Shown piece by piece: positions 35,913 to 43,860 of a stretch of DNA of 64,000 nt. This stretch comes from Streptomyces griseus subsp. griseus (GTDB lineage: Bacteria > Actinomycetota > Actinomycetes > Streptomycetales > Streptomycetaceae), in the NCBI RefSeq assembly GCF_000720255.1, contig NZ_JOJE01000003.1, positions 372,001 to 436,000 on the forward strand, written 5' to 3'. How positions within the stretch are numbered: position 1 is the stretch's first letter; each line of letters starts with the position of its first letter. The position numbers and the translations under genes are program-made. The notes below the pieces were generated by a model that did no database searches, had not been told where the DNA came from, and worked only from the letters and a program-made list of their open reading frames with translations.

Positions 35913-36410
35913 ATGGACATCACCGTGAGCCGTGCGGAGGACATCGCCGTACTGGAGCGGCGCATGCCCTCGTCCAGCGTCGAGGGGTGTCACGCCGCCC
36001 GGTTCGCGCGCCAGGAGGCGGGACGGAGCACCTACCTGATCCCGTGGCTCGACGGCAGGCCCGTCGGGCACGCCGAGGTCCGGTGGACCGGCTGCGAGGC
36101 GGCGGAGGTACGGCTGGCGCAGCCCGGCTGCCCGGAGATCAACGGCCTTCTCGTGTGGCCCGAGTCGCTCCGCTCCCAGGGCGTCGGCACCTCGCTGGTG
36201 CGCGCCGCCGAGCGGTTGGCGCGGGAGCGCGGCGTCGGCGCGATGGGGCTCGGCGTGGGCGACGACAACCGGCGGGCGGCCGCTCTCTATGCGCGGCTCG
36301 GCTACCGGCCCACGGTGGCGTACGTCGACCGCTGGGCGTACCTGGACTCCGACGGCGTGCGGCACGAGCGCGCCGACCTGTGCACCTTCCTCGTCAAAGA
36401 GCTGCGCTGA
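35913..36410 (+). CDS. GNAT-family N-acetyltransferase
   Basis: The 165-residue protein carries the GNAT acetyl-CoA motif A in INGLLVWPESLRSQGVGTSLVRAAERLARERGV (the QGVGTS pyrophosphate loop), followed by motif B LGVGDDNRRAAALYARLGYRP. Its substrate is unknown; small antibiotics, amines and protein N-termini are all possible in this family. The gene stands alone between guaB1 and the amino-acid permease. The start is ATG 35913, behind a -10-like box. Confidence 0.85.
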   Translation: MDITVSRAEDIAVLERRMPSSSVEGCHAARFARQEAGRSTYLIPWLDGRPVGHAEVRWTGCEAAEVRLAQPGCPEINGLLVWPESLRSQGVGTSLVRAAERLARERGVGAMGLGVGDDNRRAAALYARLGYRPTVAYVDRWAYLDSDGVRHERADLCTFLVKELR

Positions 36411-36431
36411 CGCAAGGGTCCAAAGCCTCCG

Positions 36432-36510
36432 CGCAACGAATGTCCGGTCACCCGCGAGCAACGCAATGATCTTGCGGGGACGTGCATGGTTGCTGCATTT
36501 CAACAGCAAC
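36432..36510 (+). promoter_or_regulatory. Candidate Lrp/AsnC operator region before the permease
   Basis: Contains CGCAACGAA (36432-36440), a 15-bp palindrome CGCAA-TGATC-TTGCG (36462-36476), and the inverted repeat GTTGCTG / CAGCAAC (36489-36495 / 36504-36510). Clusters of short palindromic half-sites are typical of Lrp/AsnC binding regions, and an Lrp/AsnC gene overlaps the end of the permease downstream. The CGCAACGAA motif recurs twice before the nitrilase gene at 41072 and 41103. Sequence pattern is seen; binding is inferred. Confidence 0.5.
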
Positions 36511-36635
36511 GCTCCGCCCCGTAGGGTGCTGCGCTGTACGTGGCGTGGCGGGGACCCCGCTCGGTGGGTCCCTGCTCGAGCGGGGGTGCCGCCGGTCCCC
36601 GCCGCCCTGAGAGGCAGCGACGAAGGAGTCAGCGC

Positions 36636-38105
36636 GTGCTCGATCAAGGCGCACCCCCGAAGGACCACAACCGGACAGCGCCCCCGTCCCCCGGGCTGGG
36701 CACGCGCCTGATGCGTCGCAAGCCCGTGGAACGCCTGGTCGCGGAGGGCGGGCAGGGCGAGGGAGGTTCCCTGCGGCGCTCCCTCGGGCTGTGGCAGCTC
36801 ACCATGATCAGCATCGGTGCCACCCTCGGCACCGGAATCTTCGTCGTCCTCGGCGAGGCCGTGCCCAAGGCCGGCCCCGCCGTCACGCTCTCCTTCGTGA
36901 TCGCCGGTCTCACCGCCCTCTTCTCGGCCCTCTCCTACGCCGAACTGGCCGGCACGATCCCCGTCGCGGGCTCCTCCTACTCGTATGCGTACGCAACGAT
37001 GGGCGAGCTGATCGCCTGGGTGTGCGGCTGGTGCCTGGTCCTGGAGTACGGCGTGTCGGTGGCCGCCGTGGCCGTCGGCTGGGGGGAGTACCTCAACGAA
37101 CTGCTCGACGGGACCATAGGCGTCACCCTCCCCGCCGCCCTGTCGGCTCCGCCCGGCGACGGCGGCGTGTTCAACCTGCCCGCGCTGATCGTCGTCCTGC
37201 TCGCCATGGCCTTCCTGCTCGGCGGCGCCCGCGAGTCCGCCCGCGCCAACACGATCATGGTCGTCGTGAAGATCGCCGCCCTGGTGCTGTTCTGCGCGAT
37301 CGGCATCCAGGGCTTCCGCTCCGGCAACTACGAGAACTTCATGCCGCTCGGAATGACCGGCGTCAGCGCGGCCGGCGCGACGCTCTTCTTCTCGTACATC
37401 GGCTTCGACGCCGCCTCCACGGCCGGCGAGGAGGCGAAGAACGCGCAGCGCGACCTGCCGCGCGCGATCATGCTCTCCCTCGTCATCGTCACCGCGCTGT
37501 ACGTCCTCGTCGCCGCCGTCGCCGTTGGCGCCAAGCCCTGGCAGGGGTTCACCGACTCCGAGGCCGCGCTCGCCCAGATCATGCGCGACGTCACCGGACA
37601 GACGTTCTGGGGCACCCTGCTGGCGTTCTGCGCCGTCGTCGCCATCGCGAGCGTCGTCCTGACCGTCCTCTACGGTCAGACCCGCATCCTCTTCGCGATG
37701 TCCCGGGACGGGCTCGTGCCCAAGGTGTTCGCCAAGGTCCACCCGAAGACGGGCGCGCCCCGCGCCAACACGCTGATCGTCTCCCTCTTCTGCGGCATCC
37801 TGGCCGCGGCCATCCCCCTCGGCCAGCTCGCCGACGCCACCAGCATCGGCACCCTGTTCGCCTTCGCGCTGGTCAACATCGCCGTCGTGGTGCTGCGCCG
37901 GACCCGCCCGGACATGAACCGCACCTTCCGCGTGCCGCTGTCGCCGGTCCTGCCCGCGCTGGGCTTCGCGTTCTGCCTGTGGATGATGGGCAGCCTCTCG
38001 GCCGTCACCTGGGTCGTCTTCGGGGTCTGGATGGCCGTCGGGCTCGTGTTCTACTTCCTGTACGGCCACCGCCGTTCCCGTCTTGCCACACCAGAAGCGA
38101 AGTGA
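36636..38105 (+). CDS. APC-superfamily cationic amino-acid permease
   Basis: Imports amino acids by proton-coupled transport. The 489-residue protein has 12-14 hydrophobic helices, starting with LTMISIGATLGTGIFVVLGEAV (the unwound GxGIF substrate site of the APC fold), and has the CAT-type segment FFSYIGFDAASTAGEEAKNAQRDLPRAI. GTG 36636 is chosen: GAAGGAG stands nine bases upstream, and more upstream sequence looks like operator DNA. The Lrp/AsnC gene overlaps or abuts its end. With the nitrilase and amine oxidase nearby, lysine or another basic or aromatic amino acid is a fair guess for the substrate. Confidence 0.88.
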   Translation: MLDQGAPPKDHNRTAPPSPGLGTRLMRRKPVERLVAEGGQGEGGSLRRSLGLWQLTMISIGATLGTGIFVVLGEAVPKAGPAVTLSFVIAGLTALFSALSYAELAGTIPVAGSSYSYAYATMGELIAWVCGWCLVLEYGVSVAAVAVGWGEYLNELLDGTIGVTLPAALSAPPGDGGVFNLPALIVVLLAMAFLLGGARESARANTIMVVVKIAALVLFCAIGIQGFRSGNYENFMPLGMTGVSAAGATLFFSYIGFDAASTAGEEAKNAQRDLPRAIMLSLVIVTALYVLVAAVAVGAKPWQGFTDSEAALAQIMRDVTGQTFWGTLLAFCAVVAIASVVLTVLYGQTRILFAMSRDGLVPKVFAKVHPKTGAPRANTLIVSLFCGILAAAIPLGQLADATSIGTLFAFALVNIAVVVLRRTRPDMNRTFRVPLSPVLPALGFAFCLWMMGSLSAVTWVVFGVWMAVGLVFYFLYGHRRSRLATPEAK

Positions 38106-38115
38106 ACCACCCGCA

Positions 38116-38568
38116 GTGCTGAACGATCTCGACGAACGCATCGTGCACGCCCTCGCCGAGGACGCCCGCCGCTCCTACGCGGACATCGGGCAGCTCGTCG
38201 GCCTGTCCGCGCCCGCCGTGAAGCGGCGCGTGGACAGGCTGCGTGCCACCGGAGCCATCACCGGATTCACCGTGCGGGTCGATCCGGCGGCCCTCGGCTG
38301 GGAGACGGAGGGGTTCGTCGAGATCTACTGCCGGCGCAACACCTCGCCGGAGATCATCCAGCGGGGCCTGGAGCGCTACCAGGAGGTCGTGGCCGCGTCC
38401 ACCGTCACGGGAGACGCGGACGCGGTCGCCCAGGTCTTCGCCTCGGACATGCGGCACTTCGAGAGGGTCCTGGAGCGGATCGCCGGGGAGCCGTTCGTGG
38501 AGCGCACGAGATCCGTGCTGGTGCTGTCGCCGCTGCTGCGCCGGTTCTCGTCGGGGTCGCCCACGTAA
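38116..38568 (+). CDS. Lrp/AsnC-family transcriptional regulator
   Basis: The 150-residue protein has an N-terminal winged helix (LDERIVHALAEDARRSYADIGQLVGLSAPAVKRRVDRL) and a C-terminal RAM (ACT-like) domain that binds amino acids and forms octamers (about 65-150: VDPAALGWETEGFVEI, AASTVTGDADAVAQVFA). It follows the permease by 10 bp from the chosen GTG; a TTG at 38083 inside the permease end is an alternative. Control of the permease and possibly of the amino-acid oxidation genes at 41215-43778 is likely, given shared operator-like motifs. The ligand is not known. Confidence 0.87.
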   Translation: MLNDLDERIVHALAEDARRSYADIGQLVGLSAPAVKRRVDRLRATGAITGFTVRVDPAALGWETEGFVEIYCRRNTSPEIIQRGLERYQEVVAASTVTGDADAVAQVFASDMRHFERVLERIAGEPFVERTRSVLVLSPLLRRFSSGSPT

Positions 38569-38700
38569 AGCGCTGGTGGGCTCGGGGAACGCGGGTCTGC
38601 GCTCAATGTCATGGCCCGGCGACATTGATCCACGACACGCTTCGCGCGCGTCCGGCGACTGACCCGGACGCTGTACACGTACGCCTTCCTCGACGACTTC

Positions 38701-39822
38701 GTGCTGCTCTACCCGGTGTACGCGCTGCTCTTCAGCGACACCGGCCTGTCGGTCTGGCAGATCTCCTCCCTCTTCGCCCTGTGGTCGGTCACGGGCATGG
38801 TGCTGGAGGTCCCCTCGGGCGTCTGGGCCGACGCGGTCTCGCGTCGGCTGCTGCTGTGGCTGGGGCCGCTGCTGACCGCCGTCGGCTTCGCGCTGTGGGT
38901 GCTCACCCCCTCGTACGGAGCCTTCGCCCTCGGCTTCGTCCTGTGGGGCGCGCGGGGAGCGCTCGGTTCCGGCGCCCTGGAGGCGCTGGTCTACGAGGAG
39001 TTGGAGCGGCTCGGCGCCGACGACCGGTACACGCGCGTCATGGGCCGGGCCGCCGCGGCCGGTCAGGTGGGCGTGATGGCGGCGACGGCACTCGCCGGGC
39101 CGGTCCTCGCGGCGGGCGGCTACCTGGCCGTGGGTGCGGCGAGCGTGCTGGCCTGCCTGCTCACCGCGCTGACGGCGACCCGGTTCCCCGAGCAGCGGTC
39201 CGCCTCGGCGGTCGAGGCGGAGGCCGGCGACAGCTGGGCGGCGACGCTGCGCGGCGGACTCGCCGAGGCCCGCCGCGACCGGTCCGTACGCGGAGCCCTG
39301 CTGCTCGTGCCCGCCGTCACCGCCGTATGGGGCGCCCTCGACGAGTACACACCGCTGCTGATCCGCGACACCGGCGTCCCGGACGGGACGGTGCCTTACC
39401 TCCTGGTGCTGGTCTGGGTGGGAGCGACGGTCGGCAGCCTGCTCGCCGGCACCGCCGAACGCCTCGGCCGAGTCGGCCTCGCCCTTGTGCTCGCGGCCTC
39501 CGCGCTCGCTCTCGCCGCCGGAGCGCTGGCGCGGACACCGGCCGGCATCGGCCTGGTGGCGCTGGCCTTCGGCGGCTTCCAGCTGGCGACGGTGCTGGCG
39601 GACGCGCGGCTCCAGCAGCGCATCGACGGCGGTGGCCGGGCCACGCTGACGTCCGTCGCGGGCCTGGGCACCGAGCTGACCACGGTCGCGGTGTACGGCG
39701 GCTACGGAGCACTCGTCTCCACGGTCGCCGCGCACAGCACCGCGTTCGCACTGTTCGCGGTGCCGTACCTGGTCACGGCGCTGGTGATCGTCACCGGAGG
39801 GCGGGCGCGTCTCAGGCGCTGA
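38701..39822 (+). CDS. MFS transporter with unclear translation start
   Basis: The 373-residue reading has about 11-12 hydrophobic helices and MFS features such as EVPSGVWADAVSRR (motif A position) and the LWGARGALGSGALEALVYEELE loop. The first canonical start, GTG 38701, falls in the middle of the first helix. Upstream codons in frame continue convincingly (RVRRLTRTLYTYAFLDDF) back to a TGA at 38626, but without any ATG, GTG or TTG; CTG 38659 or a lost start are the options. Likely exporter of a small molecule. The stop overlaps the convergent SGNH gene by 11 bp. Confidence 0.75.
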   Translation: MLLYPVYALLFSDTGLSVWQISSLFALWSVTGMVLEVPSGVWADAVSRRLLLWLGPLLTAVGFALWVLTPSYGAFALGFVLWGARGALGSGALEALVYEELERLGADDRYTRVMGRAAAAGQVGVMAATALAGPVLAAGGYLAVGAASVLACLLTALTATRFPEQRSASAVEAEAGDSWAATLRGGLAEARRDRSVRGALLLVPAVTAVWGALDEYTPLLIRDTGVPDGTVPYLLVLVWVGATVGSLLAGTAERLGRVGLALVLAASALALAAGALARTPAGIGLVALAFGGFQLATVLADARLQQRIDGGGRATLTSVAGLGTELTTVAVYGGYGALVSTVAAHSTAFALFAVPYLVTALVIVTGGRARLRR

Positions 39823-40984
39823 ACGCTCCGCCGGAGCCGAAGGCCAGCGCGGCGAAGCGCTCGCCGATGCGGCGGTGCGTGGCGGCGTCCGGGTGGAGCT
39901 GGTCGGGCAGCGGCAACTCGGCCGAGTCCGCCTCGCCGTAGAGGTCACGGCCGTCGAGATGGTGCAGGTGCGGGTCGTCGACCGCGCGCTGCTTCACGAT
40001 GCGGGCGAGTTCGTCCCGGATGACGTTGAGCGTCAGCTTCCCGGCGGCCCGCTCCGCGGGATCGCCCATGGCCACGAACTTCAGCACGCCCTCGCTGACG
40101 TTGCTGAAGTCGGGGGCGGCGGGGCCAGGAGTGTCCTCGTGGATCGGGCACAGGATCGGCGAGACGACCAGCAGCGGAGTGGTCGGGTGGCCCTCGCGGA
40201 TGGTGTCGAGGAAGCCGTGCACCGCCGGGGCGAAGGCCCGCAGACGCATCAGATCGAGGTTGACCAGGTTGATGCCGATCTTGAGGCTGATCAGGTCCGC
40301 GGAGGCGTCACGGATGGACCGGGCGGTGAACGGGTCGAGCAGGGCGCTGCCGGCGAAGCCGAGGTTGATCAGTTCCACGCCGCCGAGCGAGGCGGCCAGC
40401 GCCGGCCAGATCGTCGTGGGGCTCGCCGCGTTCGAGCCGTGACTGATCGAACTGCCGTGGTGCAGCCACACCCTGCGGCCGTCCACAGACGCGGGCTCGA
40501 CGGGGGCATCGGTGCGCAGGGCCACGAGCTGGGTCGTCTCGTTGTACGGCAGCCAGATCTCGATGTTCTTCTCACCGTCGGGAAGACCCGGGAAGCGGAC
40601 GGTGCCGACCGGGCCGGGCCGTGTCTCCGCGGACCCGGTGGCCATGTCCACCAGGCGGACGTTGCCGCCGGTCGTGCTCGCCCGGGCGGTGAGACGGCCG
40701 TCGACGAGCAGGTCGTACACGCCGTCCGGACGGGGCGGAGCGCCCTCGTACGCCAACTTGGTGCGGAGCGTGTCCAGTTCGACCGCGGTCGCCCGGGTGC
40801 GGAACGCCAGCCGTACGCCCGAGGGCTGGGCTTCCGCCCCGGCCAGCTGCCCGTCGGAGTTCTGGGCGCGCGCCCAGGCGGGCAGTCGGTGCGGCAGCAC
40901 GCCGTGCTCGGTGTGCTCCAGGTCGAGGGCGCCGCGCAGCAGGTCGGCGGTGAGGGGGGTGGTGATCCAGTCCGGGGCGTTCAT
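39812..40984 (-). CDS. SGNH/GDSL hydrolase family protein
   Basis: The 390-residue protein consists of an N-terminal beta-rich domain (about 1-165, carbohydrate-binding-like, with VYDLLVDGRLTAR and KNIEIWLPYNETTQLVALR) and a C-terminal SGNH hydrolase domain. Block I is HHGSSISHGSN with the catalytic Ser near residue 178, and the Asp-His pair is in DQLHPD (361-366). The block III Gly/Asn is around ISLKIGINLVN. Esterase or deacetylase activity on a carbohydrate ester is a fair expectation; no signal peptide is visible. ATG 40984 gives a normal N-terminus. Confidence 0.85.
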   Translation of the reverse strand: MNAPDWITTPLTADLLRGALDLEHTEHGVLPHRLPAWARAQNSDGQLAGAEAQPSGVRLAFRTRATAVELDTLRTKLAYEGAPPRPDGVYDLLVDGRLTARASTTGGNVRLVDMATGSAETRPGPVGTVRFPGLPDGEKNIEIWLPYNETTQLVALRTDAPVEPASVDGRRVWLHHGSSISHGSNAASPTTIWPALAASLGGVELINLGFAGSALLDPFTARSIRDASADLISLKIGINLVNLDLMRLRAFAPAVHGFLDTIREGHPTTPLLVVSPILCPIHEDTPGPAAPDFSNVSEGVLKFVAMGDPAERAAGKLTLNVIRDELARIVKQRAVDDPHLHHLDGRDLYGEADSAELPLPDQLHPDAATHRRIGERFAALAFGSGGAFSA

Positions 40985-41071
40985 GATCCCAGCCTGCCAA
41001 CCGCATACCGGGTTCCGCATGGAGTTTTCCGGCCAGGGCCCGGGGCACGGCCGGTTGTACCGGACCGGGCG

Positions 41072-41130
41072 CGCAACGAATCGCCGTAGAGGTGCCTCGT
41101 GACGCAACGAACCGCTCACCGGCGCGCAAC
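41072..41130 (+). promoter_or_regulatory. CGCAAC motif cluster before the nitrilase gene
   Basis: CGCAACGAA occurs at 41072-41080 and 41103-41111 and CGCAAC again at 41125-41130. The spacings, 31 and 22 bp, put the copies on one DNA face (three and two helical turns). The same 9-mer stands at 36432 before the permease. A shared Lrp/AsnC target is the simplest reading; not tested. Confidence 0.5.
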
Positions 41131-41214
41131 GGCTCCTTCTTGTCCGCCCGACTCCGCCACCCGTACCGTCTACGTGGCCCCCACAACCATCCCTTCGCCC
41201 CGGTGAGGACACCC

Positions 41215-42003
41215 ATGCGCACCGCCCTGCTCCAGAGCTCCGGCCGGCCCGGCTCGGTCGTCGAGAACCTCAAGGTCCTCGACGAGGCCGCCGACCGCGC
41301 CGCCGCCGCGGGTGCGGGACTGCTGGTCGCGCCGGAGATGTTCCTCACGGGCTACGCGATCGGCGACGACATCGCCCGCCTCGCCGAGCCCGCCGACGGC
41401 GACTCCGCCGACGCGGTCGCCGAGATCGCCGCGCGGCACCGGCTGGCGGTCGCGTACGGGTACCCGGAGCGCTCCTCCGACGTCGTCTTCAACTCCGCCC
41501 AGCTGATCTCCGCCGAAGGCGCGCGGCTCGCCAACTACCGCAAGACCCACCTCTTCGGCTGTTTCGAGCGCGACCACTTCGTGCCGGGCGACCAGCCGGT
41601 CGTCCAGGCCGAACTCGACGGCCTCACCGTCGGGCTGATGATCTGCTACGACGTCGAGTTCCCGGAGAACGTCCGCGCCCACGCCCTCGCCGGCACCGAC
41701 CTCCTGGTGGTGCCGACGGCTCAGATGCACCCCTTCCAGTTCGTGGCCGAGTCGGTGATCCCGGTACGCGCCTTCGAGAACCAGATGTACGTCGCCTACG
41801 TCAACCGGGTCGGCACGGAGGGCGAGTTCGAGTTCGTCGGGCTCTCCACGCTGGCCGGCCCCGACGGAGTGGCCCGCGCCCGTGCCGGCCGGGGCGAGGA
41901 GCTGGTGTCCGCCGACGCCGACCCCGCCCTCCTGGCCGCCTCCCGCGAGGCGAACCCGTATCTGAAGGACCGCCGTCCCGGGCTCTACGGGTCCCTGGTC
42001 TGA
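41215..42003 (+). CDS. Carbon-nitrogen hydrolase (nitrilase superfamily), DavA-like amidase
   Basis: The 262-residue protein has the complete nitrilase triad: Glu41 (APEMFLTGY), Lys110 (YRKTHLFG) and Cys144 (MICYDVEFPE). It sits 62 bp before a flavin amine oxidase on the same strand. In Pseudomonas the oxidase DavB turns lysine into 5-aminovaleramide and the nitrilase-fold DavA hydrolyses that amide, so an amidase acting on the oxidase product is the natural reading. Other amide products, such as those from aromatic amino acids, would fit equally. ATG 41215 chosen; earlier in-frame codons lie in operator-like DNA. Confidence 0.88.
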   Translation: MRTALLQSSGRPGSVVENLKVLDEAADRAAAAGAGLLVAPEMFLTGYAIGDDIARLAEPADGDSADAVAEIAARHRLAVAYGYPERSSDVVFNSAQLISAEGARLANYRKTHLFGCFERDHFVPGDQPVVQAELDGLTVGLMICYDVEFPENVRAHALAGTDLLVVPTAQMHPFQFVAESVIPVRAFENQMYVAYVNRVGTEGEFEFVGLSTLAGPDGVARARAGRGEELVSADADPALLAASREANPYLKDRRPGLYGSLV

Positions 42004-42065
42004 GTTGCCGCCTCGCCGCCCCCTGAGCTTCTCCCAGTACCTTTCGCGCAAGGAGTCCGTACCCC

Positions 42066-43778
42066 ATGACGTCCACCGTGCCCAACGCCGTCGAGCACGC
42101 AGACGAGCAGCAGCCGCCGATCACCATGTTCGGCCCGGACTTCCCCTATGCGTACGACGACTTCCTCGCCCACCCGGCGGGCCTGGGGCAGGTCCCGGCG
42201 ACCGAGCACGGCACGGAGGTCGCGGTCATCGGCGGTGGTCTGTCCGGCATCGTGGCCGCGTACGAGCTGATGAAGATGGGCCTCAAGCCCGTCGTGTACG
42301 AGGCCGACCGGATCGGCGGCCGGCTCCGGACCGTCGGCTTCGACGGCTGCGACCCGTCGCTGACCGCGGAGATGGGCGCGATGCGCTTCCCGCCGTCCTC
42401 CACGGCGCTGCAGCACTACATCGACCTGGTGGGACTCGAGACCCGGCCCTTCCCCAACCCCCTCTCGGAGGCGACCCCTTCGACGGTCGTCGACCTCAAG
42501 GGCGAGTCGCACTACGCCGAGACGATCGATGACCTCCCGCAGGTCTACCGGGACGTCGCCGACGCCTGGAACCGGTGTCTCGAAGAGGGCGCCGACTTCT
42601 CGGACATGAACCGCGCCCTGCGCGAGCGGGACGTGCCGCGCATCCGCGAGATCTGGTCCCGGCTCGTCGAGAAGCTCGACAACCAGACCTTCTACGGCTT
42701 CCTCTGCGACTCCGAGGCGTTCAAGTCCTTCCGCCACCGTGAGATCTTCGGCCAGGTCGGCTTCGGGACGGGCGGCTGGGACACGGACTTCCCGAATTCC
42801 ATCCTGGAGATCCTCCGGGTCGTCTACACCGAGGCCGACGACCACCACCGCGGCATCGTCGGCGGCAGCCAGCAGCTGCCGCTCCGGCTCTGGGAGCGCG
42901 AGCCCCAGAAGATCGTGCACTGGGCCCGGGGGACCTCGCTGGCGAGCCTTCACGAGGGCGGCGAGCCCCGCCCGGCCGTGACCCGGCTGCACCGCACCGC
43001 CGGCAACCGGATCACCGTGACGGACGCGAACGGCGACATCCGCACCTACCGGGCGGCGATCTTCACCGCCCAGTCCTGGATGCTGCTGTCGAAGATCGCC
43101 TGCGACGACTCGCTCTTCCCGATCGACCACTGGACCGCGATCGAGCGGACGCACTACATGGAGAGCTCGAAGCTCTTCGTGCCGGTCGACCGGCCGTTCT
43201 GGCTGGACAAGGCCGTCGACGACGAGGGAAATCCAACCGGGCGTGACGTCATGTCGATGACGCTCACCGACCGTATGACGCGCGGCACTTACCTCCTCGA
43301 CGACGGCCCCGACAAGCCCGCCGTCATCTGCCTCTCCTACACCTGGTGCGACGACAGCCTGAAGTGGCTGCCGCTGTCCGCGAGCGAGCGGATGGAGGTC
43401 ATGCTGAAGTCGCTGGGCGAGATCTACCCGAACGTCGACATCAGGAAGCACGTCATCGGCAACCCGGTCACCGTCTCCTGGGAGAACGAGCCCTACTTCA
43501 TGGGCGCGTTCAAGGCCAACCTCCCCGGCCACTACCGCTACCAGCGGCGCCTGTTCACCCACTTCGTGCAGGACCGGCTGCCCGAGGACAAGCGGGGCAT
43601 CTTCCTCGCCGGTGACGACATCTCCTGGACGGCCGGCTGGGCCGAGGGCGCGATCCAGACCGCGCTGAACGCGGTCTGGGGCGTCATGCACCACTTCGGC
43701 GGGGAAACCGACGCGACCAACCCGGGCCCGGGCGACGTGTTCGACGAGATCGCGCCGGTCGAGCTCCCGGAGGACTAG
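42066..43778 (+). CDS. FAD-dependent amine oxidase, DavB-like L-amino-acid 2-monooxygenase
   Basis: The 570-residue flavoprotein has the ADP-binding motif EVAVIGGGLSG at about 51-61 with VYEADRIGGR, the MRFPPSSTAL segment, FGTGGWDTDFPNS, and the C-terminal FAD-contact region FLAGDDISWTAGWAEGAIQTALNAV. From memory many segments (FGPDFP, HPAGLG, AAYELMK, GQVGFGTGGWD, NPGPGDVFDEI) match lysine 2-monooxygenase DavB of Pseudomonas putida closely along its length. The reaction would be oxidative decarboxylation of an amino acid to an amide; substrate unproved, and tryptophan or phenylalanine are alternatives. Its TAG stop lies in a palindromic element. Confidence 0.88.
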   Translation: MTSTVPNAVEHADEQQPPITMFGPDFPYAYDDFLAHPAGLGQVPATEHGTEVAVIGGGLSGIVAAYELMKMGLKPVVYEADRIGGRLRTVGFDGCDPSLTAEMGAMRFPPSSTALQHYIDLVGLETRPFPNPLSEATPSTVVDLKGESHYAETIDDLPQVYRDVADAWNRCLEEGADFSDMNRALRERDVPRIREIWSRLVEKLDNQTFYGFLCDSEAFKSFRHREIFGQVGFGTGGWDTDFPNSILEILRVVYTEADDHHRGIVGGSQQLPLRLWEREPQKIVHWARGTSLASLHEGGEPRPAVTRLHRTAGNRITVTDANGDIRTYRAAIFTAQSWMLLSKIACDDSLFPIDHWTAIERTHYMESSKLFVPVDRPFWLDKAVDDEGNPTGRDVMSMTLTDRMTRGTYLLDDGPDKPAVICLSYTWCDDSLKWLPLSASERMEVMLKSLGEIYPNVDIRKHVIGNPVTVSWENEPYFMGAFKANLPGHYRYQRRLFTHFVQDRLPEDKRGIFLAGDDISWTAGWAEGAIQTALNAVWGVMHHFGGETDATNPGPGDVFDEIAPVELPED

Positions 43779-43860
43779 GGCCTGTCGTTCAGGTCACGCC
43801 GCAGCCGCGGGGTCCAGAAACCGCTGCTTCCCGGCGACCTGATCCGAACGACAGGCCTAG
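43775..43860. mobile_element. Candidate MITE-like palindromic element bounded by CTAG
   Basis: An 86-bp segment with near-perfect ends: CTAGGGCCTGTCGTTC (43775-43790) against GAACGACAGGCCTAG (43846-43860), plus inner arms AGGTC (43791-43795) and GACCT (43836-43840). CTAG stands at both outer edges, as expected of a 4-bp target duplication by elements that choose CTAG (the IS701 family, for example). Both outer CTAG copies provide TAG stop codons for the convergent genes on each side. It may also act as terminator. No second copy is in the window, so mobility is inference. Confidence 0.5.

Noticed and set aside
38625..39941. 438-residue frame overlapping the MFS gene
   Set aside because: Shadow frame rich in Arg, Gly and Ala; the MFS frame has the hydrophobic helix pattern.
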